Shown: positions 50,055 through 60,438, counted from the first letter of the stretch. The stretch is DNA of 64,000 bases from Solirubrobacterales bacterium (GCA_003132505.1 PKXY01000033.1:66847-130846); one strand, 5' to 3'. Notes: generated by a model not told the origin, from the letters alone. Translations and numbers: made by a program.

Positions 50055-50798
50055 GTGCTACGGTCCGTAGCCGTGCGGGCATCGACGGTCTGCGCCGTCA
50101 GCGGGACGACGTTGCTGCTTGCGTTCGCCGCGACCGCAAGCAGCGGCGCCGGCACGACCGGCAAATCGGGCGCGAGCGGGACGACCGGCGCAACCGCGGC
50201 GAGCGCGCCCCTGCTGCCGCCGCCGCGGATCGTCAAAGACATGATCCCGTTCGGAGCCGAGCGCAAGCAGCAGATGCGCGCCTACGCGCTGCGCCACTAC
50301 GGGATCGACAGCTACCACATCGTCGGGCCGCACCTGATCATCTGGCACTACACCGAGAGCGCGACGTTCCAGAGCGTCTGGAACACGTTTGCCGACGACG
50401 TTCCCGATGTCGAGTATCACGCCCTGCCGCAGGTCTGCGCGCACTTCGTGATCGACCCGGAGGGGACGATCTACCAGCTGGTCCCGCTCAACATCATGTG
50501 CCGCCAGGTGGTCGGGCTCGACTACACGGCGATCGGAATCGAGAATGTCGGCTTCTCCGACCAGCAGGTGATCGGCGACAAGGCCCAATACCACGCCGGG
50601 CTGGAGCTGACGCGCTGGCTGCGGTGCCGCTTCAAGCTACCGGTCAAGGACGTGATCGGGCACAACGAGAGCCTCTCGAGCCCCTACTACATCGAGCACG
50701 TCGCGTCCTGGCGCGGCCAGACGCACCAGGACTTCAACCACGCCGACATGAACATTGTCCGCGCCGCGGTCGCAAAGCTGCCCTGCGCCTCGAGCTAA
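50055..50798 (+). CDS. N-acetylmuramoyl-L-alanine amidase (Amidase_2), exported
   Basis: The 247-residue protein has an N-terminal signal segment (STVCAVSGTTLLLAFAATASS), a serine/glycine/threonine linker and an Amidase_2 domain from about 85. Zinc ligands appear as IIWHYTES (histidine) and DVIGHNESLSSPYY (histidine), with the catalytic region VCAHFVIDPEGTIYQL and GIGIENVG-like AIGIENVG. It cleaves the muramyl-alanine amide bond in peptidoglycan and probably acts outside the membrane in cell-wall turnover. It is convergent with recQ, overlapping its stop by four bases. Confidence 0.9.
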   Translation: MLRSVAVRASTVCAVSGTTLLLAFAATASSGAGTTGKSGASGTTGATAASAPLLPPPRIVKDMIPFGAERKQQMRAYALRHYGIDSYHIVGPHLIIWHYTESATFQSVWNTFADDVPDVEYHALPQVCAHFVIDPEGTIYQLVPLNIMCRQVVGLDYTAIGIENVGFSDQQVIGDKAQYHAGLELTRWLRCRFKLPVKDVIGHNESLSSPYYIEHVASWRGQTHQDFNHADMNIVRAAVAKLPCASS

Positions 50799-52396
50799 GA
50801 GCGCGCCAGCGCGAGCTTCGGGAAACGGCCGCCGGTCGAGCGCAGCACACCGCGCGCGATCAGATCATCGACCTGCTCGAGCGCTTCCGAGCTCGAGAGG
50901 TGCGCGTAGGCCCCATAGAGCTCGAGCGAGTCATAGCGGTTCTGCGCGATCAGCTTCGAGCGGCCGCCGCGAAGGATCTCGACCGTCCGCGTGCGACCGA
51001 CGGCGGGACGCGCGCTGACCACGACCTCCACGATGGCTCGCTCGAGGTCTGCGAGCTCGACTTGCGCCGAGACAGTGACATCGCGGCGCGGGCCAGACCG
51101 CACCCGCGCGGTGGCTGACGTCGCCGTCGTCGCACGACCCGCCCCGTGCCGGAGGGGACCGGCGGGACGCGCGTCGGGGTCGCAGATGTCGCAGCACACC
51201 ACGCCAGGAGCCAGCTCGCTGGAGCGCCGGTCGGCGACCCCAAAATGTCGCTGGATCGCCTCGCGCCGGCAGCCCTCAGACTCGACGAAGGCCCAGATCG
51301 CGCGGTACTGGGCCCAGCGCGCTCGCTGGGCTTCGCCGGGCGCCGACTGCTGGATGAAGTGGACGTGCAGGCCCTTGTCGCGGTTGGCGGCAAACAGCAG
51401 GCAGCGCGCCGGCTTGCCGTCGCGGCCGGCGCGGCCGGCTTCCTGATAGTAGGCCTCGAGCGACTCGGGGACGGCGGCGTGGCAGACGGTGCGGACGTCG
51501 GACTTGTCGATGCCCATGCCGAACGCGTTGGTCGCGACGACGATCTCGACCTCATCGTCCATGAAGCGCCGCTGGGCCTCCGCACGCTGCTCGCGCTCGA
51601 GGCCGGCGTGATAGGCGACGACGCGCGTCCCCAGGCGCGTGGCGAGGACCGAAGCGAGCTCCTCGGTGCGGGCACGTGTCCCGGCGTAGACGATCGCCGG
51701 GCGCGCCGCCGGATCGGCCAGCACCGAGGCAATGCGGTCGCGGCGATCGGCGTCGTTCTTCGCCTCGACGACGATGTAGGAGAGGCTCGGCCGGTCGAAG
51801 CCGGTCGTAACGCGGACGGGATCGCGCAGCCCGAGACGCACGATGACATCGCCGGCGACGCGCGGAGTCGCCGTCGCGGTGCAGGCGAAGATCTGTCGCG
51901 CGCCGAGTGCACGGGCTGCGGCGGGCAGCTCGAAGTAGTCGGGGCGGAAGTCATGACCCCACTGCGAGACGCAGTGCGCCTCGTCGACAACGAACATGCC
52001 GACATCGATGCCCGCCAGCGCATCGACGAAACCAGGTGTCGAGAAGCGCTCGGGGGCGACGTAGAGCATCCGCACGGCGCCGCCGCGGACGCGAGCGAGC
52101 GCTTCGCGGTTGTCCGCGAGATCGCGCTGGGCGTTGATCAGGACGGCCTGGCCGCGCGCGACGCGGTCGAGGCCCGCAACCTGGTCGGTCATCAGCGAGA
52201 CGAGCGGCGAGACGACGATCGTGAGCTGGTCGCGCATCAGCGCCGGGAGCTGGTAGCAGAGCGACTTGCCGGCGCCGGTCGGCATCACGACGAGCACGTC
52301 ACGACCGGCCAGCGCGGCGCGCACGACCTCCTCCTGGCCGGGCCGAAAGTCCTCATAGGAAAAGTGCTCGCGCAGGGCGGCGTGCAGCTCACTCAT
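50795..52396 (-). CDS. recQ: ATP-dependent DNA helicase RecQ
   Basis: The 533-residue helicase shows motif 0 (FRPGQEEVV), I MPTGAGKSLCYQLP, Ia VSPLVSLMTDQV, II VVDEAHCVSQWGHDFRPDY, III TATATP, IV IVYAGTR, V VATNAFGMGIDKSDVR and VI QEAGRAGRDG. The zinc-binding region has EGCRREAIQRHFG and CCDICD, then a winged-helix RQC domain. A C-terminal HRDC domain is not evident, so it is a shorter RecQ. It unwinds DNA in 3'-5' direction during recombination repair. It lies between purF and purH on the same strand. Confidence 0.93.
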   Translation of the reverse strand: MSELHAALREHFSYEDFRPGQEEVVRAALAGRDVLVVMPTGAGKSLCYQLPALMRDQLTIVVSPLVSLMTDQVAGLDRVARGQAVLINAQRDLADNREALARVRGGAVRMLYVAPERFSTPGFVDALAGIDVGMFVVDEAHCVSQWGHDFRPDYFELPAAARALGARQIFACTATATPRVAGDVIVRLGLRDPVRVTTGFDRPSLSYIVVEAKNDADRRDRIASVLADPAARPAIVYAGTRARTEELASVLATRLGTRVVAYHAGLEREQRAEAQRRFMDDEVEIVVATNAFGMGIDKSDVRTVCHAAVPESLEAYYQEAGRAGRDGKPARCLLFAANRDKGLHVHFIQQSAPGEAQRARWAQYRAIWAFVESEGCRREAIQRHFGVADRRSSELAPGVVCCDICDPDARPAGPLRHGAGRATTATSATARVRSGPRRDVTVSAQVELADLERAIVEVVVSARPAVGRTRTVEILRGGRSKLIAQNRYDSLELYGAYAHLSSSEALEQVDDLIARGVLRSTGGRFPKLALARS

Positions 52397-52480
52397 CGCG
52401 GGGCGATGCTAGCGGCGGGCGCGGTTGTGTCTCGCGACGCTCAGATCGAGGCGTCGCGCGCGAGCCAGCCAACGGCAGGT

Positions 52481-53983
52481 TCAGTCGGCGACGGCGCCAG
52501 CGAGCCGGTCGACCGCAGCCATCGGCAGCTCGAGTGCGTACTTGCCGTTTGCGCCCTCGGTGCCGGCGAGCGGGTAGTCGCCGGTGAAGCAGGCGTCACA
52601 GTGGCGCGAGCGCGAGCTGTTGATCGCCTCGTAGACGCCGGCGAGCGAGAGGTAGGCGAGCGAGTCGCAGCCGAGCTCGGCGGCGATCTCGGGCACAGTG
52701 CGCTCGTGCGCGATCATCTCCTCGCGGGTCGACATGTCGATGCCGTAGTGACAGGGGTGCTTGATCGGCGGCGCCGAGATCCGCAGGTGGACCTCCGCGG
52801 CGCCGGCGTCGCGCAGCATGCCGACGATCTGGGCGGTCGTGTTGCCGCGGACGATCGAGTCGTCGACGACGACGAGCCGCTTGCCGCCGACGACCTCCGG
52901 CAGCGGATTGAACTTCATCCGCAGGCCGTGCTTGCGGAGCTCCTGGCCGGGCTGGATGAACGTCCGCTGGATGTAGCGGTTCTTGACGAAGCCGTCGTCC
53001 TGGGGCAGCCCGCTCGCTCTGGCATAGCCGCGCGCGGCAGCGTTGCCGGAGTCGGGCACGGGGATCACAAGGTCGGCGTCGACCGGCGACTCACGCGCGA
53101 GGAGCTCGCCCATGCGACCCCGAACGACCTGGAGCGCAGTGCCGTTGAAGCGTGAATCCGGGCGCGCGAAGTAGATGTACTCAAAGACGCAGAACGCCTC
53201 GCGCACGCTCTCGACCGCTTGCAGCGAGGTCAGCCCCTCCTCACCGAGCAAGACCACCTCGCCGGGTCGCACGTCGCGGACGTGCTCGGCGCCGATGATG
53301 TCGAAGGCGCAGGTCTCGCTTGCGACGCAGTAGCGCGGCGGATCGCCGTCCACCAGCGGCGCGAGCAGGCCGATCGACAGCGGCCGCAGGCCCGCCGGGT
53401 CGCGCATCGCCAGCACGCGGTCCTTCGTCATCAGCACCGTCGAGAACGCGCCATGGAGCTGAGGCATCACAGCCACCGCCGCCTCCTCGACCCGCTCCGC
53501 CGGATGTGAAGCGATCAGCGCGGCAATGATCTCGGAGTCCGAGGTCGAGGCGAAGCTGACGCCCATGGCGCGGAGCGCCGCATGCAGCTCAACGGCGTTG
53601 ATCAGGTTGCCGTTGTGCGCCAGCGCGAGCTCGCGGCGGTTGCCGCCAGCGCCGGCAGCGCGCTGGACGGGCTGCGAGTTCTCCCACGCGTTCGAGCCGG
53701 TGGTCGAGTAGCGAACGTGGCCGATGGCGAGCTCACCACCGAGCGTGACGATGTCGTTCTCGTTGAGCGCTTGGCTGACGAGGCCGAGGTCGCGGCGGGT
53801 CATGATGTGGCCGCCGCGATCGGCGGCGGCGATACCGGCCGACTCCTGGCCGCGGTGCTGGAGCGCGGACAGCGCGAAGAAGGCAAGGTTCGACACCTCG
53901 TGCCCGGGGGCATAGACCCCGAACACGCCGCACTCATCCCGCGGTCCGTCCCGCGGATCGGGGCTGCTGGACGATGGAAGCAT
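52481..53983 (-). CDS. purF: Amidophosphoribosyltransferase
   Basis: The 500-residue enzyme starts at ATG 53983, about 15 residues before the nucleophile cysteine in DECGVFGVY, so a short propeptide is removed. The glutaminase domain has GHVRYSTTGS and AHNGNLINA. The phosphoribosyltransferase domain has VIPVPDSGNAAARGYARASGLP, FIQPGQELRKHGLRMKFNPL and VVVDDSIVRGNTT, the PRPP loop. C-terminal cysteines (SRHCDACFTGDYP) suit the [4Fe-4S]-containing Bacillus-type enzyme. It forms phosphoribosylamine, the first step of purine synthesis. Confidence 0.95.
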   Translation of the reverse strand: MLPSSSSPDPRDGPRDECGVFGVYAPGHEVSNLAFFALSALQHRGQESAGIAAADRGGHIMTRRDLGLVSQALNENDIVTLGGELAIGHVRYSTTGSNAWENSQPVQRAAGAGGNRRELALAHNGNLINAVELHAALRAMGVSFASTSDSEIIAALIASHPAERVEEAAVAVMPQLHGAFSTVLMTKDRVLAMRDPAGLRPLSIGLLAPLVDGDPPRYCVASETCAFDIIGAEHVRDVRPGEVVLLGEEGLTSLQAVESVREAFCVFEYIYFARPDSRFNGTALQVVRGRMGELLARESPVDADLVIPVPDSGNAAARGYARASGLPQDDGFVKNRYIQRTFIQPGQELRKHGLRMKFNPLPEVVGGKRLVVVDDSIVRGNTTAQIVGMLRDAGAAEVHLRISAPPIKHPCHYGIDMSTREEMIAHERTVPEIAAELGCDSLAYLSLAGVYEAINSSRSRHCDACFTGDYPLAGTEGANGKYALELPMAAVDRLAGAVAD

Positions 53984-54198
53984 CTGAGGGTCCGCGTCCG
54001 CACGCTCGAGGCGGTCGCGGCCAACCAAGGTTACCAGCGCCGGCGGTTGCGCCAGCGCGGCCGGGAGCCGGTGGCGCATTTTGCGCGGAACGTCACCAAA
54101 GGGGCCAGCGATCGTCGAGTGAGTGGTGCGCCGGGCCGTCGAACGGCGCTGTCATAATTGGCGCGCGGCCGGTTTCGGCCGGCACCGAGGGAGAGGGA

Positions 54199-54741
54199 AT
54201 GGGGAGCTCGAGATCACGCGGCGTCGCTGCCCTGTCGCTCGCATGCGCGGCAATACTGCTGCCGGTCACGCTCGCCGGAGCGTCGGCGCGCGCCAACGCG
54301 GCCGGCGTCGGCGCCTGTGCGACGAGCCATCTCGCGGTCTGGCTCGGCGACGGCGAAGGCGGGGGCACCGCCGGGCGCACCTACTACCCGATCGAGTTCA
54401 GCAACGTCGGCCACGCCAGCTGCTCGCTCTACGGCTACCCCGGCGTCTCGGCCTGGGGCCTGAACGGCAAGCAGATCGGCCTGGCGGCGACGAAGAGCGG
54501 CGCCGCGCATTCGACCGTGACGATCGCGCCCGGTGGCACGGCGCACGCGCTGCTCGCGATCGCCGACTGGGGAGCGATCTGCTCGAAAGGCGTCGGCGCG
54601 TTCGGGCTCAAGGTCTACCCGCCGGGTCAGAAGCAAGCGCAGACGTTCTCGTTCCCGGTGACGGTCTGCGCGAGCAGGAGCGTGCTGGTGGCCGGACCAC
54701 TCCGCTCGGGCGTCGGCATTCCCGGTTACACGAACTCGTAG
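54199..54741 (+). CDS. DUF4232-like secreted protein
   Basis: ATG 54199, after GAGGGAGAGGGA, gives a 180-residue protein with a signal peptide (VAALSLACAAILLPVTLAGASARANA). A beta-rich domain follows: CATSHLAVWLGDGEGGG, FSNVGHASCSLYGYPGVS, and IAPGGTAHALLAIADWGAIC, ending in CASRSVLVAGPL. The cysteine and glycine pattern is that of DUF4232, common in actinobacterial exported proteins, often of mycobacterial or Streptomyces type. The role is unknown, possibly surface. It lies between purF and purL in the opposite direction and ends ten bases before the purL stop. Confidence 0.78.
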   Translation: MGSSRSRGVAALSLACAAILLPVTLAGASARANAAGVGACATSHLAVWLGDGEGGGTAGRTYYPIEFSNVGHASCSLYGYPGVSAWGLNGKQIGLAATKSGAAHSTVTIAPGGTAHALLAIADWGAICSKGVGAFGLKVYPPGQKQAQTFSFPVTVCASRSVLVAGPLRSGVGIPGYTNS

Positions 54742-54751
54742 GAACCAGGTC

Positions 54752-56929
54752 CTAGTCGAGCAGTGCGGCGAGCGCGGCGTGGGCCTCGCGGAGCCGCTCG
54801 AGAGCGAGGTCGATGCGCGAGCTGCCGGCGCTGATCCGTAGGCGAGCGCCACCGACGGTGCCGATGATCGTGCAGTCGAGGCCGGCGAGCGCGGCGAGCG
54901 CGCCGGAAACAACGAATGACCCGACCGTCTCGCCGAAGAGCCTGTCTTCGCTGACGTCTTCGAGCTCGACATCGGCACCGAGATCGCCCGCCAGAGCGCA
55001 CTCGGCGAGCGCCACGGCGAGGCCTCCTTCGGCGATGTCGTGGGCGCTTGAAAAAACGCCCGCGCGCACTGCTTCGCGGACGATGGCGTGGGTCGCCGCC
55101 ACGCCGGCGATGTCGATCTCGGGGAGCGAGCCGGGGAGTCGCTCTCCGCGCAGCTTGGCCAGCTCGCTCGCCGGCAGCGCCGGCCGGAACGTGCCGACGA
55201 GGGCGATCGCGTCACCCTCGCAGGCGAAGGCGGTCTGGCCCGCGAATGCCGGATCGGGGAGCTGGCCGACCAGTCCGACGACTGGGGTCGGGTAGATCGG
55301 TCCTTCGCCGCCCTCGTTGTAGAGCGACACGTTGCCGCCGACGACGGGGATCTCCAGGGCGCGGCAGGCGTCGCCGAGCGCCCGCACCGACTCGGTCAGC
55401 TGCCAGGCGATGTGGGCCTTCTCCGGGTTGGCGAAGTTGAGGCAGTTGGTCAGGCCGAGCGGCGCGGCGCCGACGCAGGCGAGGTTTGCCGCGCACTCGA
55501 GCACCGCCGCGATCGTTCCGCGGTAGGGGTCGGCGGCGACGCGCCGGCCGTTACCGTCGATCGCGACGGCGATCGCGACACCGTGGGGAAGCTGGAGCAC
55601 GGCGGCGTCGGCAGCGCCGGGCCGTCGCACCGTACGTGACTGGACGACGCAGTCGTACTGCTCGTACAAATATCGCCTGTCGGCGATATTTGGGCTCGCC
55701 AGCAGAGACAGCAGGATGCTTTGCGGGTCCGTGCTGTCGAGAGTGCGCGCTGGCGGGGCATAGAGATCTGCCGGCGGTCGCTCGGGGTTGAGCTCGTATA
55801 GGGGGCAGCCGTCGACCAGGACCTCGACCGGCATTTCGCCGATCAGCTCGTCGCCGTCGAAGATGCGGATCGCCTTGGTCTCGGTGACCTCCCCGATAAC
55901 CGCTGCTCCGGTCTCCCATCGCAGGCAGCACGCGAGGACCTCGTCGAGCCGGGAAGGCTCGACGACGGCGAGCATCCGCTCCTGGGACTCCGAGACCATG
56001 ATCTCGAACGGTTCCATCTCGGCCTCGCGCCGCGGCACATGGGCAATGTCGATGTCGATCCCGACGTCGCCCTTGCTCGCCATCTCCGGGACCGCGGAGG
56101 TGAGGCCGGCGGCGCCGAGGTCCTGGAGCGCGACGAGGAGGTCTCGCTCGCGCAGCTCGAGCGAGCACTCCATCAGCTTCTTCTCCGCGAACGGGTCACC
56201 GATCTGCACGCTCGGGCGCTTGTCGGCGCCGCCCTCGCCGAGCTCGGCGGAAGCGAGCACCGAGGCGCCGCCGATCCCGTCGCGCCCGGTGGCCGCGCCG
56301 AACAGGACGAGCAGGTTGCCGGGGCCGGCAGCCGCTGAGCGGATCAGGCGCTCACTGCGAACGAGGCCGACGCACATCGCGTTGACGAGGCAATTCTGCT
56401 CGTAGGGCCCCTCGAAGTAGACCTCGCCGCCGATCGTCGGCACGCCGATCGAGTTGCCATAGTGGCCGATGCCGCCGACGGCGCGGTCGAGCAGGTAGCG
56501 CGAGCGCTCGCTGGATGGCTCGCCGAAGCGCAGCGAGTCGAGCACGGCGATCGGCCTGGCGCCGACGGCGAAGATGTCGCGCAGGATGCCGCCGACGCCT
56601 GTCGCGGCGCCCTGGAACGGCTCGACCGCGCTCGGGTGGTTGTGTGACTCGACCTTGAAGGCGACCGCCCAGCCGCCGCCGACGTCGACCGCGCCGGCGT
56701 TCTCGCCCGGGCCCATGACGAGTCCGGGCCCCCCGCTCGGGAGCGTGCGCAGCAGCAGCTTCGAGTGCTTGTAGGAGCAGTGCTCGGACCACAGCAGCGA
56801 GAACATCGCCAGCTCGACGACGTTCGGCTCGCGCTCGAGCAGCGCGACGATGCGGGCGTACTCGTCGGCCTTGAGACCGAGATCGAGCGCCCTCTGGAAG
56901 CCATCGGGCGGCGCTGCCTTCGCCGACAT
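54752..56929 (-). CDS. purL: Phosphoribosylformylglycinamidine synthase II
   Basis: The 725-residue small-type FGAM synthase has EHCSYKHSK near the start, the ATP-binding region [59 protein letters not shown] and [12 protein letters not shown] in the second half. It is the catalytic subunit that works with PurQ and PurS. It starts within the purQ stop (TGATG), and its own stop lies ten bases from the convergent DUF4232 gene. Length and motifs are complete. Confidence 0.96.
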   Translation of the reverse strand: MSAKAAPPDGFQRALDLGLKADEYARIVALLEREPNVVELAMFSLLWSEHCSYKHSKLLLRTLPSGGPGLVMGPGENAGAVDVGGGWAVAFKVESHNHPSAVEPFQGAATGVGGILRDIFAVGARPIAVLDSLRFGEPSSERSRYLLDRAVGGIGHYGNSIGVPTIGGEVYFEGPYEQNCLVNAMCVGLVRSERLIRSAAAGPGNLLVLFGAATGRDGIGGASVLASAELGEGGADKRPSVQIGDPFAEKKLMECSLELRERDLLVALQDLGAAGLTSAVPEMASKGDVGIDIDIAHVPRREAEMEPFEIMVSESQERMLAVVEPSRLDEVLACCLRWETGAAVIGEVTETKAIRIFDGDELIGEMPVEVLVDGCPLYELNPERPPADLYAPPARTLDSTDPQSILLSLLASPNIADRRYLYEQYDCVVQSRTVRRPGAADAAVLQLPHGVAIAVAIDGNGRRVAADPYRGTIAAVLECAANLACVGAAPLGLTNCLNFANPEKAHIAWQLTESVRALGDACRALEIPVVGGNVSLYNEGGEGPIYPTPVVGLVGQLPDPAFAGQTAFACEGDAIALVGTFRPALPASELAKLRGERLPGSLPEIDIAGVAATHAIVREAVRAGVFSSAHDIAEGGLAVALAECALAGDLGADVELEDVSEDRLFGETVGSFVVSGALAALAGLDCTIIGTVGGARLRISAGSSRIDLALERLREAHAALAALLD

Positions 56930-57603
56930 CAGACCAAAGACCCCGAAAGCGCGTCCCGCAGCGAGGCGAATAGCCCGAGGCCGTCGCTTGACCCGGTTAG
57001 CGGATCGACCGCGTGCTCGGGGTGGGGCATCAAGCCGAAGACGTTGCCCTGTTCGCTCATCACCCCGGCGATGTCGCGGAGCGAGCCGTTCGGGTTGTCG
57101 GCGGGCGCGTAGCGGAGGACGACCTGGCCCTGGGCCTCGAGGCGGTCGAGGTCGGCCGCCGGCGCGTAGTAGCGGCCGGTCGTGTGCTTGACCGGGATCG
57201 ACAGGCGGGCGCCGGGAGCGAGCGAGCGCGTGAACGGCGTGTCGGGGTTGACGAGCTCGAGCGAGACCTGGCGGCAGACAAAGCGGAGGCTCGTGTTGGT
57301 CAGCAGCGCACCGGGCAGGAGGCCCGCCTCGCAGCAGACCTGGAAGCCGTTGCAGATCCCCATCACGTGGCCCCCCGCTCGAGCGAAGTCGATCACCTCG
57401 GTCATGATCGGGGCAAAGCGCGCGATCGCTCCGGCGCGCAGGTAGTCGCCGTAGGAGAAGCCACCGGGGATGATTACGGCGTCGACGCCCTGGAGGTCGT
57501 GGTCGGCGTGCCAGAGCGGCACGACGTCGGCGACGCGGGCGCAGGCGAGTTGCGCGTCGACGTCGTCACAGCTGCCGGGAAAGACGACGACGCCGAACTT
57601 CAC
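56929..57603 (-). CDS. purQ: Phosphoribosylformylglycinamidine synthase I (glutaminase subunit)
   Basis: The 224-residue class I glutamine amidotransferase has [11 protein letters not shown] near the start, [18 protein letters not shown], the nucleophile in [10 protein letters not shown], and the His/Glu pair in [11 protein letters not shown]. It supplies ammonia to PurL. It follows purS by 45 bases and overlaps purL by one base. Confidence 0.96.
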   Translation of the reverse strand: MKFGVVVFPGSCDDVDAQLACARVADVVPLWHADHDLQGVDAVIIPGGFSYGDYLRAGAIARFAPIMTEVIDFARAGGHVMGICNGFQVCCEAGLLPGALLTNTSLRFVCRQVSLELVNPDTPFTRSLAPGARLSIPVKHTTGRYYAPAADLDRLEAQGQVVLRYAPADNPNGSLRDIAGVMSEQGNVFGLMPHPEHAVDPLTGSSDGLGLFASLRDALSGSLV

Positions 57604-57648
57604 GATGGGCTGTCGCGACGGCTGATTTCGAATGACTGGGAATCGGAA

Positions 57649-57870
57649 TCAGCCATCGAGGATCTCGTACTCCTCGATCAGCGGGTTGGCGAGCAGGCGC
57701 TCGCACATCTGCGGCAGCGTGGCGGGGTCGGTGACCTCGAGCTCGATCAGCCGCCCGATCCGCACATCGCCGACGCCGGCAAAACCGAGCGCCGCGAGCG
57801 CGCGCTCGGCTGCGGCCCCCTGCGGGTCGAGGATGCCGGCCTTGGGGCGAACGAGGACGCGGGCGTGCAC
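57649..57870 (-). CDS. purS: Phosphoribosylformylglycinamidine synthase subunit PurS
   Basis: This 73-residue protein is hidden inside a longer ORF (57649-58317). From GTG 57870 it reads VHARVLVRPKAGILDPQG, ALAALGFAGVGDVRIGRLIEL and MCERLLANPLIEEYEI, the PurS pattern. It assembles the PurL-PurQ complex. The true start is fixed by the family; the extended ORF runs under the opposite-strand NTF2-like gene. Confidence 0.94.
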   Translation of the reverse strand: MHARVLVRPKAGILDPQGAAAERALAALGFAGVGDVRIGRLIELEVTDPATLPQMCERLLANPLIEEYEILDG

Positions 57871-57906
57871 TTGATCCCATGCTAATGCCCGGGCAAGATA
57901 TGGCGC

Positions 57907-58293
57907 GTGGGCCACGAGGAGCTGGTGCGTGAGACGTGGGCGGCGCTGTCGCGGGATGACTTCGGGCCGCTCGAAGCCGTGCTCGCGCCGGGGGCGAGGT
58001 GGCGCGCCGTGGAGGACGGGCCGTGGAACTGCGAGAACCGCTCGCAGATCCTGCGTGTTATGCGCGAGAACCGCGCCGCCGGACTGGACGGCGAGGTCGA
58101 GCAGGTGCGTGACGTCGGTGATCGGGCGATCGTCGCGTTCAGGCCGTCGAGCGAGACGCCAGGACAGTGGCCGCTCGACAACGGCATCCGCTACGTCGTC
58201 CTGACCTTCGATAGCGCGGGCCTCGTCAGCGAGATGAAGGGCTGCGCCGACCGCGCGGCGGCGTTTTCCTATGCCGGTGCCGGCGCGCGATAG
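57907..58293 (+). CDS. NTF2/SnoaL-like protein
   Basis: The 128-residue protein starts at GTG 57907 and has the cone-fold pattern: HEELVRETWAALSRDDFGPLEAVLAPGARWRAVEDGPW, then NRSQILRVMRENRAAG, and strands VEQVRDVGDRAIVAFRPSS and RYVVLTFDSAGLVSEMKG. Such proteins bind or isomerise small molecules and the function is open. It is transcribed away from purS, from a short 36-base gap. Confidence 0.75.
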   Translation: MGHEELVRETWAALSRDDFGPLEAVLAPGARWRAVEDGPWNCENRSQILRVMRENRAAGLDGEVEQVRDVGDRAIVAFRPSSETPGQWPLDNGIRYVVLTFDSAGLVSEMKGCADRAAAFSYAGAGAR

Positions 58294-58326
58294 ATCGTCC
58301 GCACCCCGGGGACGCAACGCGGTCGC

Positions 58327-59073
58327 TCAGCGATAGGCATCCAGGCCGAGATGGATCGCGAGAGCAATCCCGGCACAGGCGACGAGGGCGCGCAGAGGAC
58401 CCGGAGGCAAGTTGCGCACGATCACCGGGCCGAGGCGTCCGCCTACCAGGAAGCCGACCGCGAGCGGCACGATCGCCCACCAGCGCACGGGCCCAAACGC
58501 TACGAACGCCACCGCTGCGACCGCGTTGGCCAAGCCGCCCAGCAGGTTTTTCATCGCGTTGGCGCGCGCCAGCGATTCCTCGGTGAGGGTGAGCAGCAGG
58601 GCGAGGAGCAGCACGCCTGCCGCCGCGCCGAAGTAGCCGCCGTAGACCGCGACGAGAAACACGCCGCCGCCGAGCGCCCATGTCGAGCGCCGCGTCCGCG
58701 CCGACGCCGGTGAAGCGAAGCTACGAGGGACGAGGATCGCGAGCGACGCCCCCGCGATCAGCCATGGCACGATCCGAACGAATGCCCCGGAAGGCGTGGC
58801 CAAGAGCAGCAGCCCGCCGCAGATCCCGCCGGCGATCGCGATCGCGCCGAGGCGCCGGGCCTGGGCGCGCTGACCCGTCAGCTCCACCCTCGATGCGGAC
58901 ACCGAGCCGACACCGCCGAACACCAGGGCGACCGTGTTCGACACGTTCGCGCTCAACGGCGGCAGGCCCACCGCAAGGAGAGCCGGGTAGCTGATGAGCG
59001 ACGCCAGGCCGGCCACGCTCCCGATCAGCCCGCCGACGAAACCGGCGAGCACCAGCCAGCCCGGATCCCTCAC
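58327..59073 (-). CDS. TauE/SafE-type sulfite exporter family protein
   Basis: The 248-residue membrane protein has about eight helices. Family features include GFVGGLIGSVAGLASLISYPALLAVGLPPLSANVSNTVAL at the N-terminus and GGYFGAAAGVLLLALLLTLTEESLARANAMKNLLGG in the middle, the two repeats of the TauE/SafE fold. It probably exports an organic or inorganic sulphur anion. It begins 30 bases after the flavoprotein gene stop, so the two are probably one operon. Confidence 0.88.
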   Translation of the reverse strand: MRDPGWLVLAGFVGGLIGSVAGLASLISYPALLAVGLPPLSANVSNTVALVFGGVGSVSASRVELTGQRAQARRLGAIAIAGGICGGLLLLATPSGAFVRIVPWLIAGASLAILVPRSFASPASARTRRSTWALGGGVFLVAVYGGYFGAAAGVLLLALLLTLTEESLARANAMKNLLGGLANAVAAVAFVAFGPVRWWAIVPLAVGFLVGGRLGPVIVRNLPPGPLRALVACAGIALAIHLGLDAYR

Positions 59074-59103
59074 CCGAGTGTCGAGCGTCGCCGCAAGGGA
59101 GCT

Positions 59104-60438
59104 CTACTGGCCACTGGCTTCGCCGCCGCTCTCGCCGCTGGCGAGCCGCCGGCGCACGCTCTCGACCTCCGCGCGTGCCAGCTCGTCGGGGAGCAGGCTG
59201 ACGTAGCTGATCACGCGTTCGTGGCGGTCGTGCGTGACGAACTCCCAGAACCAGCGGCGCACGATCTCGAGCCGCTTCTGCCAGTCGACGAGGAAGGCGA
59301 TGTGGATCACCGCCCAGATCAGCCAGGCGCGGCGACCGGCCAACTGGAGCCCTCTCACGTCGGCGACCGCCCAGCTGCGGCCGACGATCGCCATGCTCCC
59401 CTTGTCGCGGTAGTGAAAGGGACCGGGCGCGCTCTTGCCGTCGAGGCGCGAGGAGATGACCTTCGCGACATAGCCGCCCTCCTGGAGCGCAGCCTGGGCA
59501 ACACCCGGAACGGCCTCAAGGGCGACCATGTCGCCGATCGCGAACACCTCGGGATGTCCGGGCAGCGTCAGATCGGGAGCGATCGCGAGGCGCCCCGACC
59601 GGTCGACCTCCGCGCCGCTGGCGTGCGCGAGGACACGGGCGAGCGGCGAGGCCTCCACTCCGGCGGCCCAGAGCACGGTGTGGGCTTCGATTCGGTCGGC
59701 ACCGTCCGGGCCGTCGATGTCGATGCCGTGAGCGTCGACGCTGGTCGCGGTCGTCTTGACGCGGATTTCGATCCCGAGCCGTCGCAGTTCGGCATCCGCC
59801 TTGCCGCGAAGCCGCTCGCGGAACGAAGGCAGAACGCTCGGCGCCCCGTCAAGCAGGATGATGCGCGCGGCTTCACTGCGGATCGAGCGGTAGTGGCCGG
59901 CGAGGGTGTGGCGCGAGAGGTATGCGATCTGGCCCGCGAGCTCGACTCCGGTCGGACCGGCGCCGACGATGACGAACGTCAGCCACGCATCACGCTCCGC
60001 CGGGCTGGCGGCGGTTTCGGCCAGCTCGAACGCACTGAGGATTCGGGTGCGAATTCGAAAGGCGTCGTCGAGCGACTTCATTCCCGGTGCGTCACGCTCC
60101 CATTCGTCGTGACCGAAGTAGGAGTCGCGTGCACCGGCAGCGACGACCAGGATGTCGTAGGGCAGCGTCAGCTCGCCACCCGCGACGGCCGTGACGGTTC
60201 GCGCCTCGAGGTCGACCGCCTCGACCTCAGCCAGTACGACGCGGACGTTCTCGCGAGCGACGAAGAGGTCGCGGAGGGCCGGCGCGATCTGTCCGCCGGC
60301 GAGGATTCCCGTGCCAACCTGGTAGAGCAGCGGCTGGAAGAGATGGTGGTTGACGCGGTCGATCAGCGTGATGTCGACGTCGCGGCGCGCGAGCCGTCGC
60401 GCAACCTTGAGACCGCCGAAGCCGCCGCCGATCACCAC
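59104..60438 (-). CDS. NADH dehydrogenase II-like FAD-dependent oxidoreductase
   Basis: The 444-residue flavoprotein has the FAD motif VIGGGFGGLKVARRL at the very N-terminus, NHHLFQPLLYQVGTGIL, the NADH motif FVIVGAGPTGVELAGQIA, and the FAD motif FAIGDMVAL. C-terminal hydrophobic residues (AWLIWAVIHIAFLVDW) attach it to the membrane, as in type II NADH dehydrogenases. GTG 60438 is the first start after an in-frame stop but leaves no residues before the first strand; an upstream CTG or ATC start is possible. It lies 86 bases after purC. Confidence 0.9.
   Translation of the reverse strand: MVIGGGFGGLKVARRLARRDVDITLIDRVNHHLFQPLLYQVGTGILAGGQIAPALRDLFVARENVRVVLAEVEAVDLEARTVTAVAGGELTLPYDILVVAAGARDSYFGHDEWERDAPGMKSLDDAFRIRTRILSAFELAETAASPAERDAWLTFVIVGAGPTGVELAGQIAYLSRHTLAGHYRSIRSEAARIILLDGAPSVLPSFRERLRGKADAELRRLGIEIRVKTTATSVDAHGIDIDGPDGADRIEAHTVLWAAGVEASPLARVLAHASGAEVDRSGRLAIAPDLTLPGHPEVFAIGDMVALEAVPGVAQAALQEGGYVAKVISSRLDGKSAPGPFHYRDKGSMAIVGRSWAVADVRGLQLAGRRAWLIWAVIHIAFLVDWQKRLEIVRRWFWEFVTHDRHERVISYVSLLPDELARAEVESVRRRLASGESGGEASGQ

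Noticed and set aside
51146-53155. 669-residue plus-strand ORF across recQ and purF
   Set aside because: It spans two well-defined minus-strand genes and their gap and shows no family features.
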